The translations under genes were made by a program, and so were the position numbers. A DNA stretch of 64,000 nucleotides, taken from Bacillota bacterium (GTDB taxonomy: Bacteria; Bacillota; Clostridia; Lachnospirales; Anaerotignaceae). Where the stretch lies: the NCBI GenBank assembly GCA_019422105.1, contig JAHZDZ010000006.1:62001-126000 (forward strand), in the 5' to 3' direction. How positions within the stretch are numbered: position 1 is the stretch's first letter; every line of letters begins with the position of its first letter. Positions 23,851 to 32,379 of this stretch are shown here, in pieces. Below the pieces are notes generated by a model, which ran no database searches, was not told the DNA's origin, and worked only from the letters and a program-made list of their open reading frames with translations.

Positions 23851-26295
23851 ATGTTTGCTAAGGTGATACTGCGGGGTGCGCATACGCAGATAGACAGGGT
23901 ATTTGATTACAGGGTGCCGGAGGGCATGACGGAGAGTATGAGAGAAGGTATGCGTGTCATTGTGCCCTTTGGCAGCAGAAATACCCGGACGGAGGGTTTT
24001 GTCATGGCAGTCTCCTCCAATACCCGGGTGCCCGAAAACAGGTTGAAGGCGGTTTTGAGTATTGTGGATGATAAGCCTGTTTTTTCGAGGGAGATGCTTT
24101 CGGTTGCAAAATGGATGCAGGAAAAATACTATACAACCCTCTCTCAGTGTTTGCAGACCATTATGCCGGCGGGCGTTGAGGTTAAGCTTGGCTGGGTTGT
24201 TATTTTAAATGAAGACGCGGAGAATATGCCAAAGGAAGGACAGAGCGAAAAAATAGTTTCTTTTTTAAGGGAAAACGGAGGGGAAGCGCTGCAAAGTCAA
24301 CTGTACGATGTTTTTGGCAAAAGCGTTTACCCCGTATTAAAAAAAATGAATCAGGAAAAAATTCTTACCTTTCGGCAGCAAAACAAAAAAAAGGATTTTT
24401 TGAACCTGAAAAAAATGGTTTGCCTGGGAGAACAGAGGGATAATCTTATCCTTGCTTTAAAAATGGATAAACGAAAGCAAAGCCAGTTGAAGGTCTTGGA
24501 ATATTTAAAGCAAAGAGGCGGGAAAATAGAAAAAGGGCTTTTAAAAAATGAGCTTGGCATTTCGGAATCCCCGCTCGTGTCTCTGGAAAAAAGCGGTCTG
24601 ATTTTTGTGGAGGAGGCGGAGGAGCGCCGTGGAAGTTATGACGGCGGTTCTTTTTGTGCCGATAAACCTATTTCGTTAAATGAAGATCAGAAGGAAGCGT
24701 TACGCGCTCTGGAAGAGGAATTAGGCAGGAGAGAGAAGAAGCCTGTTCTTCTTCACGGCATAACAGGCAGCGGAAAGACAGAAATCTATCTGCGGCTTAT
24801 AGATGAGGTGATACAAAATGGGCAGGAGGCTATTGTGCTTGTGCCTGAAATTTCCCTCACGCCTCAAACTGTCGGCCGATTCACGGCCAGATTTGGGAAC
24901 AGGGTATCCGTAACTCACAGCCGTATGAGTCAGGCGGAACGGTATGACCAGTGGAAGAAGGCCAGAGATGGGGAGGTTTCTGTCATGATTGGCCCCCGCT
25001 CTGCGGTATTTGCGCCCTTTTCCCATTTGGGCGCCATTATCATAGACGAGGCCCATGAATCGTCTTATCTGTCAGAGACATCACCCAAGTATAATGCCAT
25101 TGAGGTGGCGCAAAAAAGATGTGAGCTGACGGGAGGACTGCTTTTGTTAGGCTCGGCTACTCCGGGGATTAAGACATACTATGAAGCAATGCAGGGGAAT
25201 ATCAGGCTGCTGAAGCTCAATAAGAGAGCGGCAGAGGGAGCTCTTCCCAGTGTCACAGTAAAGGACATGCGGGTGGAAATGGAAAACGGCAACCGATCTG
25301 TATTCAGTGAGGAGCTATACAGGGCGATAAAAGAAAACCTGGAGAAGGGAGAGCAGACCATACTGTTTTTAAACAGAAGGGGCTTTTCCACCTTTGTCTC
25401 CTGCCGTAAGTGCGGACATGTCATGATGTGCGACAGATGTAATGTGTCCTATACCTACCATCAAAAAAGCAATACCCTCATGTGTCATTACTGCGGAAAA
25501 ACAGTGGAGAATCCAAAGGTTTGTCCAAAATGCGGCAGCAGATACATCCGCTATTTTGGGACGGGAACACAAAAAATAGAGGCGGAAGTGAAAAGATTGT
25601 TTCCTGAGGCGCGGGTGCTTCGCATGGATCTGGACACTACTTCTAAAAAACACAGCTTCCATGAGATTTTGGAGGCTTTTGGAAAGCAGCAGGCGGATAT
25701 ACTCATAGGAACTCAGATGATTGCCAAGGGACATGATTTTCCCAATGTCACTCTGGTTGGAATACTGGCGGCTGATTTATCCCTTAATACGGGGGATTAC
25801 AGGGCGCAGGAGGTCACCTTTCAGCTTGTAACCCAGGTTGCGGGAAGAGCGGGACGGGGGAAAAAGCCGGGAAGGGTCTACATCCAAACCTATAATCCTG
25901 AAAACTACAGCATAATTTATGCCGCAGCACAGGACTATGAAGGATTCTATGCGGAGGAAATCAGATGGCGCAGTATGATGAACTATCCGCCCTTTTCCAA
26001 TATAGCTACTGTCCTTTTGACAGGTGAAAATGAAAAGAAGGTCATTGACAGCGTACAGAGACTTTCTGACATCTGCAAAAAAAAGAACAAAGAGGGACTG
26101 TTTCAAATATTGGGCCCGACACCGGCCGCTGTCTCGAAGATAAATAACGAATACCGCTGGCGTATCCTGTTAAAGGGTGATAGGGAGGAGAAGCTGAGAG
26201 GCTATCTTCTTGACTGCATACATGCCTTTGAAAGTGCGGAAAGGGCAAGGGATATTTACGTCAATATTTCCATGAATCCTTTTCATATGGTATGA
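23851..26295 (+). CDS. priA: Primosomal replication restart helicase PriA
   Basis: About 814 residues. The start ATG 23851 is preferred because AAGGTGA lies just upstream; a GTG at 23842 overlaps it. Order: N-terminal 3'-DNA-binding domain (DRVFDYRVPEGM), winged helix, SF2 helicase with Walker A GITGSGKTEIYLRLI, the DEAH box IIDEAHESSY and GSATPGIKTYY. The zinc-binding cysteines follow (CRKCGHVMMCDRCN, CHYCGKTVENPKVCPKCG), then helicase motifs V-VI (GTQMIAKGHDFPNVTLVG, QVAGRAGRG). It reloads the replisome at stalled forks. Confidence 0.97.
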   Translation: MFAKVILRGAHTQIDRVFDYRVPEGMTESMREGMRVIVPFGSRNTRTEGFVMAVSSNTRVPENRLKAVLSIVDDKPVFSREMLSVAKWMQEKYYTTLSQCLQTIMPAGVEVKLGWVVILNEDAENMPKEGQSEKIVSFLRENGGEALQSQLYDVFGKSVYPVLKKMNQEKILTFRQQNKKKDFLNLKKMVCLGEQRDNLILALKMDKRKQSQLKVLEYLKQRGGKIEKGLLKNELGISESPLVSLEKSGLIFVEEAEERRGSYDGGSFCADKPISLNEDQKEALRALEEELGRREKKPVLLHGITGSGKTEIYLRLIDEVIQNGQEAIVLVPEISLTPQTVGRFTARFGNRVSVTHSRMSQAERYDQWKKARDGEVSVMIGPRSAVFAPFSHLGAIIIDEAHESSYLSETSPKYNAIEVAQKRCELTGGLLLLGSATPGIKTYYEAMQGNIRLLKLNKRAAEGALPSVTVKDMRVEMENGNRSVFSEELYRAIKENLEKGEQTILFLNRRGFSTFVSCRKCGHVMMCDRCNVSYTYHQKSNTLMCHYCGKTVENPKVCPKCGSRYIRYFGTGTQKIEAEVKRLFPEARVLRMDLDTTSKKHSFHEILEAFGKQQADILIGTQMIAKGHDFPNVTLVGILAADLSLNTGDYRAQEVTFQLVTQVAGRAGRGKKPGRVYIQTYNPENYSIIYAAAQDYEGFYAEEIRWRSMMNYPPFSNIATVLLTGENEKKVIDSVQRLSDICKKKNKEGLFQILGPTPAAVSKINNEYRWRILLKGDREEKLRGYLLDCIHAFESAERARDIYVNISMNPFHMV

Positions 26296-26380
26296 TCCTT
26301 TTAAATTTACTATTGGGGTCAGGTCTGAAATATGGTATGCTATGGATAGTTTTATTCAAATATTGTGGGAGGAAATAAAA

Positions 26381-26848
26381 ATGGCAAAAAGAAATATCAG
26401 GTTGAGCACAGATGAAATACTGAGAAAAAAATGTAAAGAGGTGAAGGAGATTACGCCTTCTGTCATTATTTTACTGGACGATATGGCTGAAACCATGTAT
26501 GCGGCGGAGGGGGTTGGCTTGGCGGCGCCTCAGGTCGGTATTTTGAAGAGGATTGTTGTCATCGATATTGGCGAGGGCCTTTTGGAGATGATTAATCCGG
26601 TGATTGTGGATTCAAGAGGTTCTCAGATAGACGCGGAAGGCTGCCTGAGCATTCCGGGGGCCAGTGCCCGTGTGGAAAGACCGGACTATGTTAAGGCTAA
26701 GTTTTTTGACAGGGATGGAAACGAGTATTCCATAGAGGGGGAGGGCCTTTTGGCCAGAGCGATTTGCCACGAATTGGATCATCTTGATGGAATACTGTAT
26801 ATTGATAAGGCGCTTCCTGATGAAAATGAGGAAGAGGAAGCGGAGTAA
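26381..26848 (+). CDS. def: Peptide deformylase
   Basis: Removes the formyl group from nascent N-terminal methionine; Fe2+/Zn2+ enzyme. The start ATG 26381 (MAKRNIRLSTDEILRKKC) follows GGGAGGAAAT and gives 155 residues. The three family motifs are intact: EGVGLAAPQVG, EGCLSIPG and the metal site HELDHLDG. The tail is acidic (DENEEEEAE). It is followed directly by fmt, the classic pairing. Confidence 0.96.
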   Translation: MAKRNIRLSTDEILRKKCKEVKEITPSVIILLDDMAETMYAAEGVGLAAPQVGILKRIVVIDIGEGLLEMINPVIVDSRGSQIDAEGCLSIPGASARVERPDYVKAKFFDRDGNEYSIEGEGLLARAICHELDHLDGILYIDKALPDENEEEEAE

Positions 26849-26860
26849 GGAGGCCGGAAA

Positions 26861-27790
26861 ATGAAAGTGATTTTTATGGGAACACCTGCCTTTGCTGTTC
26901 CAACTCTTGAAATGCTTCTGGAACACCATGAGGTGCTTGCGGTTGTGACACAGCCTGACAGACCCAAGGGACGAGGGAAAAAGCTTGTGGCGCCGCCTGT
27001 GAAGGAAGCGGCACTGGAGCATGGCCTGCCTGTTTTGCAGCCGCTGAAAATGAAGGAGGAGGCGTTTTTGGAAGCACTTCGTGCCTTTAATGCGGAGGTC
27101 ATTATAGTTGTGGCCTACGGCAGAATACTGCCGGAGGAAATATTAAATATGCCGCCCAGAGGCTGCATCAATGTTCATGGCTCTCTATTGCCTGCGTACA
27201 GGGGTGCGGCGCCTATTCAGTGGGCTGTCATTGACGGCAAAAGGGAAACGGGTGTTACCACCATGTATATGGCAAAGGGACTTGACTGTGGGGACATGCT
27301 GTTAAAAAGCAGTGTCTTAATCGGGGAGGAGGAAACCTATGGGGAGCTTTATGACAGGCTATCCAAAATCGGAGCACAGACTCTCTTTGAGACACTGGAG
27401 CTGATGGAGAAGGACGGGCTAAGGCCGGAAAAGCAGGATGATTCGCTGGCAAGCTATGCGCCTATGATTACGAAGGATACGGAGCATATCGACTGGACAA
27501 AAAGTGCTGCTGAGATAAAAAATTTAATCAGAGGTCTGTCTCCCCAGCCGGGTGCTTATACAGAAATGAACGGCGAAAAGCTGAAGCTTTGGAAAGCAGA
27601 CGTTATGAATTATGTGGATAAAAACGCAGTTTGTGGAGAAATTACAGAGGTAGGAAAGAAAAGCTTTACAGTACAGTGTGCCGGCGGTTCTCTGGTTATA
27701 GAGGAAATGCAGACAACCGGCGGCAAGAGAATGGATACGGGCTCCTATATGCGTGGACACGAAATAAAAAAAGGCACTGTTTTAAGCTGA
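26861..27790 (+). CDS. fmt: Methionyl-tRNA formyltransferase
   Basis: Transfers a formyl group from 10-formyl-THF to Met-tRNAi. The 309 residues include MGTPAFAVPTLEML, the folate-binding/catalytic block VAYGRILPEEIL ... GCINVHGSLLPAYRGAAPIQWAV (Asn-His), TGVTTMYMAKGLDCGDML, and a C-terminal OB-like tRNA-binding domain. The ATG has GGAGG upstream, 12 bases after def. Confidence 0.97.
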   Translation: MKVIFMGTPAFAVPTLEMLLEHHEVLAVVTQPDRPKGRGKKLVAPPVKEAALEHGLPVLQPLKMKEEAFLEALRAFNAEVIIVVAYGRILPEEILNMPPRGCINVHGSLLPAYRGAAPIQWAVIDGKRETGVTTMYMAKGLDCGDMLLKSSVLIGEEETYGELYDRLSKIGAQTLFETLELMEKDGLRPEKQDDSLASYAPMITKDTEHIDWTKSAAEIKNLIRGLSPQPGAYTEMNGEKLKLWKADVMNYVDKNAVCGEITEVGKKSFTVQCAGGSLVIEEMQTTGGKRMDTGSYMRGHEIKKGTVLS

Positions 27791-27859
27791 TTCAGACTTT
27801 AGAGCTTTCATAGCCGTATAATGGGATAACAACAGTAAAACAGATAAGGAGGGGGTATT

Positions 27860-28579
27860 ATGTACCATCCGTTTTTGTATGGTTTTAATTATTTTTACCT
27901 TTTGCTGCCCGCAATTATCCTGACGTTATATGCACAGTCAAAAATAAATTCAGCGTTTCAAAAATACTCTAAGGTTCATAACCGAAGAGGCATGACAGGA
28001 GCAGATGTGGCGAGACAGCTTTTGCAGATTTCGGGGATACGGGATGTGAGCGTTGAACCAATACGCGGCAATCTGACAGACCACTATGACCCGAGAAGTA
28101 AGGTGCTGCGGTTGTCTGAGTCCGTCTATAACTCCACCAGCATTGCGGCTTTAGGCGTTGCGGCCCATGAAACAGGCCATGCTGTGCAGGATGACACGGG
28201 ATATGTTTTTTTAAGGATGAGAAGCGCTTTGGTGCCGCTGACTAATATCGGTTCCCAGGCGGCTATGCCTATGATTTTAATCGGCGTTTTGTTGGGCGGC
28301 ATGAGCACCCGCTCGACCATTGGCTATACCTTGATACAGCTTGGTATTATCTTTTTTGCCTTTGCCGTGGTGTTTTCTTTAATTACGCTTCCGGTCGAGC
28401 TGAATGCGTCTAAAAGGGCAATTGCCATGCTGGAGGATAATTATTTTCTGACGGACGGCGAAATTGAACCGGCGAAAAAGGTTTTAAGTGCGGCAGCGCT
28501 GACCTATGTAGCGTCCGCCACGGTTGCGATTTTGAACCTGTTGAGGCTCATTGCTATTTTTGGCAGAAGAAATAACTAA
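27860..28579 (+). CDS. Membrane zinc metallopeptidase (YugP-type, PF04298 family)
   Basis: A 239-residue protein. An N-terminal membrane segment (FYLLLPAIILTLYA) is followed by a soluble part with DHYDPRSKVLRLSESVYN and the zinc motif ALGVAAHETGHAVQ (HExxH), then two further hydrophobic helices. The family is conserved beside fmt/rsmB in Firmicutes, but its substrates are unknown. GGAGGGGG precedes the ATG. A strong terminator follows, separating it from the islet that interrupts the usual continuation into rsmB. Confidence 0.9.
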   Translation: MYHPFLYGFNYFYLLLPAIILTLYAQSKINSAFQKYSKVHNRRGMTGADVARQLLQISGIRDVSVEPIRGNLTDHYDPRSKVLRLSESVYNSTSIAALGVAAHETGHAVQDDTGYVFLRMRSALVPLTNIGSQAAMPMILIGVLLGGMSTRSTIGYTLIQLGIIFFAFAVVFSLITLPVELNASKRAIAMLEDNYFLTDGEIEPAKKVLSAAALTYVASATVAILNLLRLIAIFGRRNN

Positions 28580-28598
28580 AATATCAAGTGGAAAGAAA

Positions 28599-28626
28599 AG
28601 GGACTGTCTTTTGACAGCCCTTTTTT
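28599..28626 (+). terminator. Terminator after the zinc metallopeptidase gene
   Basis: GGGACTGTC-TTTT-GACAGCCC followed by six T. Confidence 0.88.
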
Positions 28627-28740
28627 GATAGTGTGATTCCTTTTTTATTTCAAAAATGAAGAGACAAGGGTGACGGATCTGTTCGTTTGTATTACAAGTT
28701 AGAAGGGCGAAAGTGAGACGAATCCGTTTAGGAAAGAAGG

Positions 28741-29162
28741 GATTAAAAATCTATAGGTTTTTAAATAAACTTTACTAAAAACTATATTAATGTTCTTTTC
28801 TTAAGAAGAAAAGAACCAAAAGACCTGGGGGTTTCGATTCCCCCAGACCCCTAAAACGATTCAGGGGGAGATTCCCCCTGAAATCCCTCTCTTTCATGCC
28901 CTAAAGGGCAAAATAAAAACAGCACATTGGAAATAACAGGGAAACCGAAATATCTGAAAAATCAGACCGATTCACCGGGCTGTATTTTTCAGATGGGGTC
29001 CGGGGATAGTTTATCTCCGGTCGCATGGGGGTGCGGGGGCATTGCGATAAGCCCCCGCGTTCTTTTGGTACTTTTCTTCAAAGAAAAGTACATAGAAATA
29101 TTTACTTTCTATTTTAAATTAAGTTATAAAAATATCTGTTTAAAACCTATAGGTTTTTAATC
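28741..29162. mobile_element. 422-bp non-coding element with inverted terminal repeats (MITE-like)
   Basis: The left end GATTAAAAATCTATAGGTTT and the right end AAACCTATAGGTTTTTAATC are inverted copies with one mismatch. Inside each end is a matching hairpin: GTTCTTTTCTT-AAG-AAGAAAAGAAC on the left and GTACTTTTCTT-CA-AAGAAAAGTAC on the right. The centre holds GC-rich hairpins (GGGGGTTTCGATTCCCCC, CAGGGGGAGATTCCCCCTG, GCCCTAAAGGGC). No transposase is encoded and no target duplication is obvious. A 77-codon open frame crosses the centre without a ribosome site. Confidence 0.6.
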
Positions 29163-29206
29163 AACTACAAATTAACAAAAAACCATCTGTTGGTTTTTCA
29201 GCATTT

Positions 29207-29938
29207 TTACTCCAATCCCATAAATTTTGCTGCATTGTGAAAAAATACATCCTCTATTTCCCTTTCACTCAATCCGCTTGTCAAAACCTTCTGTATTTCT
29301 ACGGAAGGGTGATGAAAAGGGGCGTCGGTGCCAAAAAATATCCTGTCACGTCCTACAGTATCATAGGCCTCCTTGATTTTGCTGTTCATGGGCATTCCTG
29401 ACATTTCCAGATAGATGTTCGGGTAGCGCCTGGCCATTTTCAGCGCCGCATCAATATAAACGCCGTGTCCATGCCCCATATGTATCATAACAACCGTTAC
29501 ATCTGGGAACCGTTCCGCAAGAAGGGCGATACTCCAGGGAAGGGAATAGGGAGGGTGACCGCTGTGTATAAAGACCGGGATGTCAAGCTGACGGGCCGCC
29601 TCCATTACAGGGTCAAGGATTTCAGCGTCTGCCACATATGCGTGCTGCAGAGGATGAAGTTTGATACCGCAGAAGCCCTCCTCCCTCACATAATGAAAGA
29701 TATCCTCCACAGCCTTCTGACCGTCACAGGGGTTTACAAACACGATACCCATAAAACGGTTCCGATAAGCTTTTACCGCTTTTGCGGTTTCATCATTATC
29801 TGTACTGCCGGTTCCGCATAAAATTGTTTTTTCAATCTCGTAATCATCCATTTGTCCGATTAATTCCTTTGCGCTGATGGCAACATTGGCCCAGCCGCCA
29901 AAGGAACCAATATGAGCGTGTGCGTCTATTTTTTTCAT
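29207..29938 (-). CDS. Amidohydrolase family metal-dependent hydrolase (PF04909-like)
   Basis: A 243-residue TIM-barrel hydrolase. It has the N-terminal metal motif IDAHAHIGSFGG (HxH), GIKLHPLQHAY, VFIHSGHPPYSLP, VVMIHMGHGHGVY and the C-terminal FFGTDAPFHHP (metal aspartate). This resembles the amidohydrolase-2 (decarboxylase/lactonase-like) branch. The start ATG follows AAAGGAGATG. It is transcribed against the surrounding housekeeping genes, with an ECF S-component gene upstream on the same strand. Substrate unknown. Confidence 0.82.
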   Translation of the reverse strand: MKKIDAHAHIGSFGGWANVAISAKELIGQMDDYEIEKTILCGTGSTDNDETAKAVKAYRNRFMGIVFVNPCDGQKAVEDIFHYVREEGFCGIKLHPLQHAYVADAEILDPVMEAARQLDIPVFIHSGHPPYSLPWSIALLAERFPDVTVVMIHMGHGHGVYIDAALKMARRYPNIYLEMSGMPMNSKIKEAYDTVGRDRIFFGTDAPFHHPSVEIQKVLTSGLSEREIEDVFFHNAAKFMGLE

Positions 29939-29980
29939 TGTGCTGCATCTCCTTTGTTTATTTCATCAATCTTAGGATGC

Positions 29981-30060
29981 TTCCGCTTTTGCAGGCGGAG
30001 GTATTTCCTAAAGCAGTTCAGCGGATTTTGCGGACCTCACTGAATAACAAGGCATCGTAG
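29981..30060 (+). repeat. Dispersed repeat, family B, copy 1
   Basis: It contains TTCCGCTTTTGCAGGCGGAGGTATTTCCT in segments (hairpin of CCGC with GCGG) and, 60 bases later, TGAATAACAAGGCATCGTA. The same arrangement at 61524-61598 has TTCCGCCTCTGTAGGCGGAG and TGAACAACGCGGCGTTGTA. The copies are clearly related but diverged. It is intergenic, between the amidohydrolase and ECF genes. Confidence 0.5.
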
Positions 30061-30071
30061 GATACCGTCGA

Positions 30072-30638
30072 TTATAGATTTATTTGCTTTTCATATTTAT
30101 GAGTCGTTTTGACAATACCGGATGCACTCAGAACGGATACAAATACTGCCGTAAGAGAGATGCCTGCTGCTGTCTGAATCAAAAGCCCCGGTGTCATTGT
30201 CATGGCAACGGCGAACCCGTAATACAGTATTTTTACTGAGGTGTAACCGAAAATTTGAACGATTCCGCCTATTACTGCACCCCAAAGCCAATTTCCCTTT
30301 CTGTTGGGCATTACCTTTTCTATAAACAGACCCATGACAGCGGCCATAACCGCTTTGATAAAAAAGGTGGGTAGAATCCACTGCATATATCCGCCAAACA
30401 GATCGGCCAGTGCGGCGCCAATCCCTCCGGCCAAAGCGCCCTTTTTAAAGCCCAGAGTCAGAACGCCTATGAGGATCATACAATCTCCTAAATGGCTGTA
30501 GCCGTTAATGGAGGGAATTTTGATGATATAGGTTGCCAGAAATACCAAAGCGGCCATAATACCTGTTTTGGATAAATCTCTGGCGGACATGGATGGAGTA
30601 TTTCGGGAATTTGGAGCAGAATTCAATTTGTTTTGCAT
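30072..30638 (-). CDS. ECF transporter S-component (PF07155-like)
   Basis: A 188-residue membrane protein with about six helices. It has the S-component features DLSKTGIMAALVFLATYIIKIP, GYSHLGDCMILIGVLTLGFKKGALAGGIGAALADLFGGY in segments, and conserved small-residue packing. It would bind a vitamin or cofactor precursor and use a shared EcfA/T energising module encoded elsewhere. Relatives include S-components annotated for riboflavin or hydroxymethylpyrimidine, but the ligand cannot be assigned. Start ATG 30638 behind AGAAAGAAGG. The neighbouring amidohydrolase may process the ligand. Confidence 0.82.
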   Translation of the reverse strand: MQNKLNSAPNSRNTPSMSARDLSKTGIMAALVFLATYIIKIPSINGYSHLGDCMILIGVLTLGFKKGALAGGIGAALADLFGGYMQWILPTFFIKAVMAAVMGLFIEKVMPNRKGNWLWGAVIGGIVQIFGYTSVKILYYGFAVAMTMTPGLLIQTAAGISLTAVFVSVLSASGIVKTTHKYEKQINL

Positions 30639-30673
30639 AAGGCAAGCCTTCTTTCTGTTGTTTTATGTGGAAA

Positions 30674-30703
30674 ATCATAGCATATGTATTTTGGCCTGTG
30701 CAA
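30674..30703 (-). promoter_or_regulatory. Promoter of the ECF S-component gene
   Basis: On the minus strand TTGCAC, an 18-base spacer and TATGAT; the -10 ends about 35 bases before the start codon. Confidence 0.6.
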
Positions 30704-30725
30704 TATAATTGGCCATAAAAAGATG

Positions 30726-30743
30726 AATTGTACCCATACAATT
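30726..30743 (-). promoter_or_regulatory. Palindromic operator candidate upstream of the ECF gene
   Basis: AATTGTA-CCCA-TACAATT, a perfect 7-bp inverted repeat 22 bases upstream of the -35 box. The position suits an activator or repressor; the protein that binds it is not encoded nearby. Confidence 0.5.
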
Positions 30744-31022
30744 TGATGGTTTTTACAAAAGAGTTTAGAGGACATTTGTTCTATAGTGCCGTAATGAAAG
30801 GAATATACAGCATATCGGTATGATATCCGAGGGAGAAACGCTTCACTGTCTTTGTGGGCGAGGTGCAAAGGTTTGTAGAATGTGCAGGTCAAAGAGTGGG
30901 ATTGATTTTGATGTATGCTGTTCTATTTTTGGCAATATCGAAAAAATATTTGCGGTATGGCAGTACATGGGGTAAAATAATAGTTTAGAGGGAATGGCAT
31001 CTATTGTGAGAGGAAGATTTTT

Positions 31023-32375
31023 TTGATTGAGATAAACCCCAGGTTAATAGCCGCACAGGCACTGGTTGAAATAACAAAGGACAATGCCTACAATAATATG
31101 GCATTGAAAAAAATATTACGGCAAAACGGCGCTATGCCCCCCTTTGACCGGGCATTTGTGACGGAGATGGTAAACGGCGCTCTCCGCAATTTATTTTATA
31201 TCGATTATCTGCTGAATGCGGTTTCGACGGTGAAAACGGAAAGGATGAAGCCCTTCATTCTTTCTGTCCTCCGCCTAGGCGTTTATCAGCTGGAATTTAT
31301 GTCTGTACCTCAAAGCGCTGCCATTAATGAGGCGGTGGAGATGGTAAAGGAAAAAGGCTTTGGAAAGCTTTCCGGTTTTGTAAACGGTGTTCTGCGCAAT
31401 GTGGTTAGGCAGAGGGATTCTATTTTTCTTCCGGATAAGGAGACAAAGCCCGCGGAATACTTGAGTGTCCGTTTTTCCCATCCTCTCTGGCTTGTAAAAA
31501 TGTGGCTGCACAGCTATGATTTTGATTTTGTAAAGGGGCTTTGTGAAAAAAACAATATGCCGCCGGATATTACCATCTGCTGCAACAAATTAAAGACAGA
31601 GCCGTCTAAACTGAAAAAGGACCTTGAGGAAAAAGGAATCCGCGTAGCACCTCCCTTTTTTATGGAGGAGGCGCTTCACATAACAAAGACATCGGATTTG
31701 TCCCGTCTGGAGGAATTTCAGAGGGGACTGTTCCACGTACAGGATGAGAGCTCTTTGCTGGCGGTAAAGGTATTAGACCCCAAAAAAGGGGAGAGAATAT
31801 TGGATATGTGCGCTTCCCCCGGCGGAAAGAGTCTTTTTGCGGCGGAGCTTATGAAGGATGAGGGAGAGATTATTTCCCGGGATATTTATGAGCATAAAAT
31901 AGATCTGATAGAAGAAAATACGCAGCGTTTGGATCTTCATTGCATTCATGCGGAGCTGTTTGACGCTCTTGTCCTTGATGAAAAGAATTTAGGCGCCTTT
32001 GACAGGGTAATTGTGGACGCACCCTGCAGCGGTTTTGGCATTGTGCGCAAAAAGCCCGATATTAAGCTGAACCGCACAGGAGAAGATATTGATTCACTGG
32101 TAAAGCTGCAAAGGAAAATACTGGAGCGGGCAGGCCAATATGTCAGGGAGGGCGGTATTTTGCTTTACAGCACCTGTACTATTTGCAAGAAGGAAAATGA
32201 AAAAAATGTGGAATGGTTTTTACAAAACAATTCCTTTGAGATGTGTTCATTGGAGGAATACCTGCCGGATAAGCTTCGGGGACAGTTTTCGGATAATGGT
32301 ATGCTGCAGCTATTTCCCCAAGTTCATAATACAGATGGATTTTTTATTGCGTGTATGAAAAGAAAGGGGCGCTAA
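31023..32375 (+). CDS. rsmB: 16S rRNA (cytosine-967-C5)-methyltransferase RsmB
   Basis: A 450-residue protein. The N-terminal NusB-like RNA-binding domain (about 1-140: AAQALVEITKDNAYNNMALKK) is followed by the SAM methyltransferase domain with DMCASPGGKSLFAAEL (SAM site), the catalytic cysteines in VDAPCSGFGIVRKKPD and LLYSTCTICKKENE, and a C-terminal GFFIACMKRKG. The start is TTG 31023 behind GAGGAAGA. It restarts the conserved fmt/rsmB/rlmN/stp/prkC/rsgA/rpe/thiN order after the islet. Confidence 0.95.
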   Translation: MIEINPRLIAAQALVEITKDNAYNNMALKKILRQNGAMPPFDRAFVTEMVNGALRNLFYIDYLLNAVSTVKTERMKPFILSVLRLGVYQLEFMSVPQSAAINEAVEMVKEKGFGKLSGFVNGVLRNVVRQRDSIFLPDKETKPAEYLSVRFSHPLWLVKMWLHSYDFDFVKGLCEKNNMPPDITICCNKLKTEPSKLKKDLEEKGIRVAPPFFMEEALHITKTSDLSRLEEFQRGLFHVQDESSLLAVKVLDPKKGERILDMCASPGGKSLFAAELMKDEGEIISRDIYEHKIDLIEENTQRLDLHCIHAELFDALVLDEKNLGAFDRVIVDAPCSGFGIVRKKPDIKLNRTGEDIDSLVKLQRKILERAGQYVREGGILLYSTCTICKKENEKNVEWFLQNNSFEMCSLEEYLPDKLRGQFSDNGMLQLFPQVHNTDGFFIACMKRKGR

Positions 32376-32379
32376 GTTC

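Noticed and set aside
28927..29160. 77-codon open frame in the 422-bp element
   Set aside because: It spans the palindromic core and right inverted repeat, lacks a start signal and shows no transposase features.
30639..31022. Riboswitch in front of the ECF S-component gene
   Set aside because: The leader between the predicted promoter and the start codon is only about 30 bases, too short for a known vitamin riboswitch.
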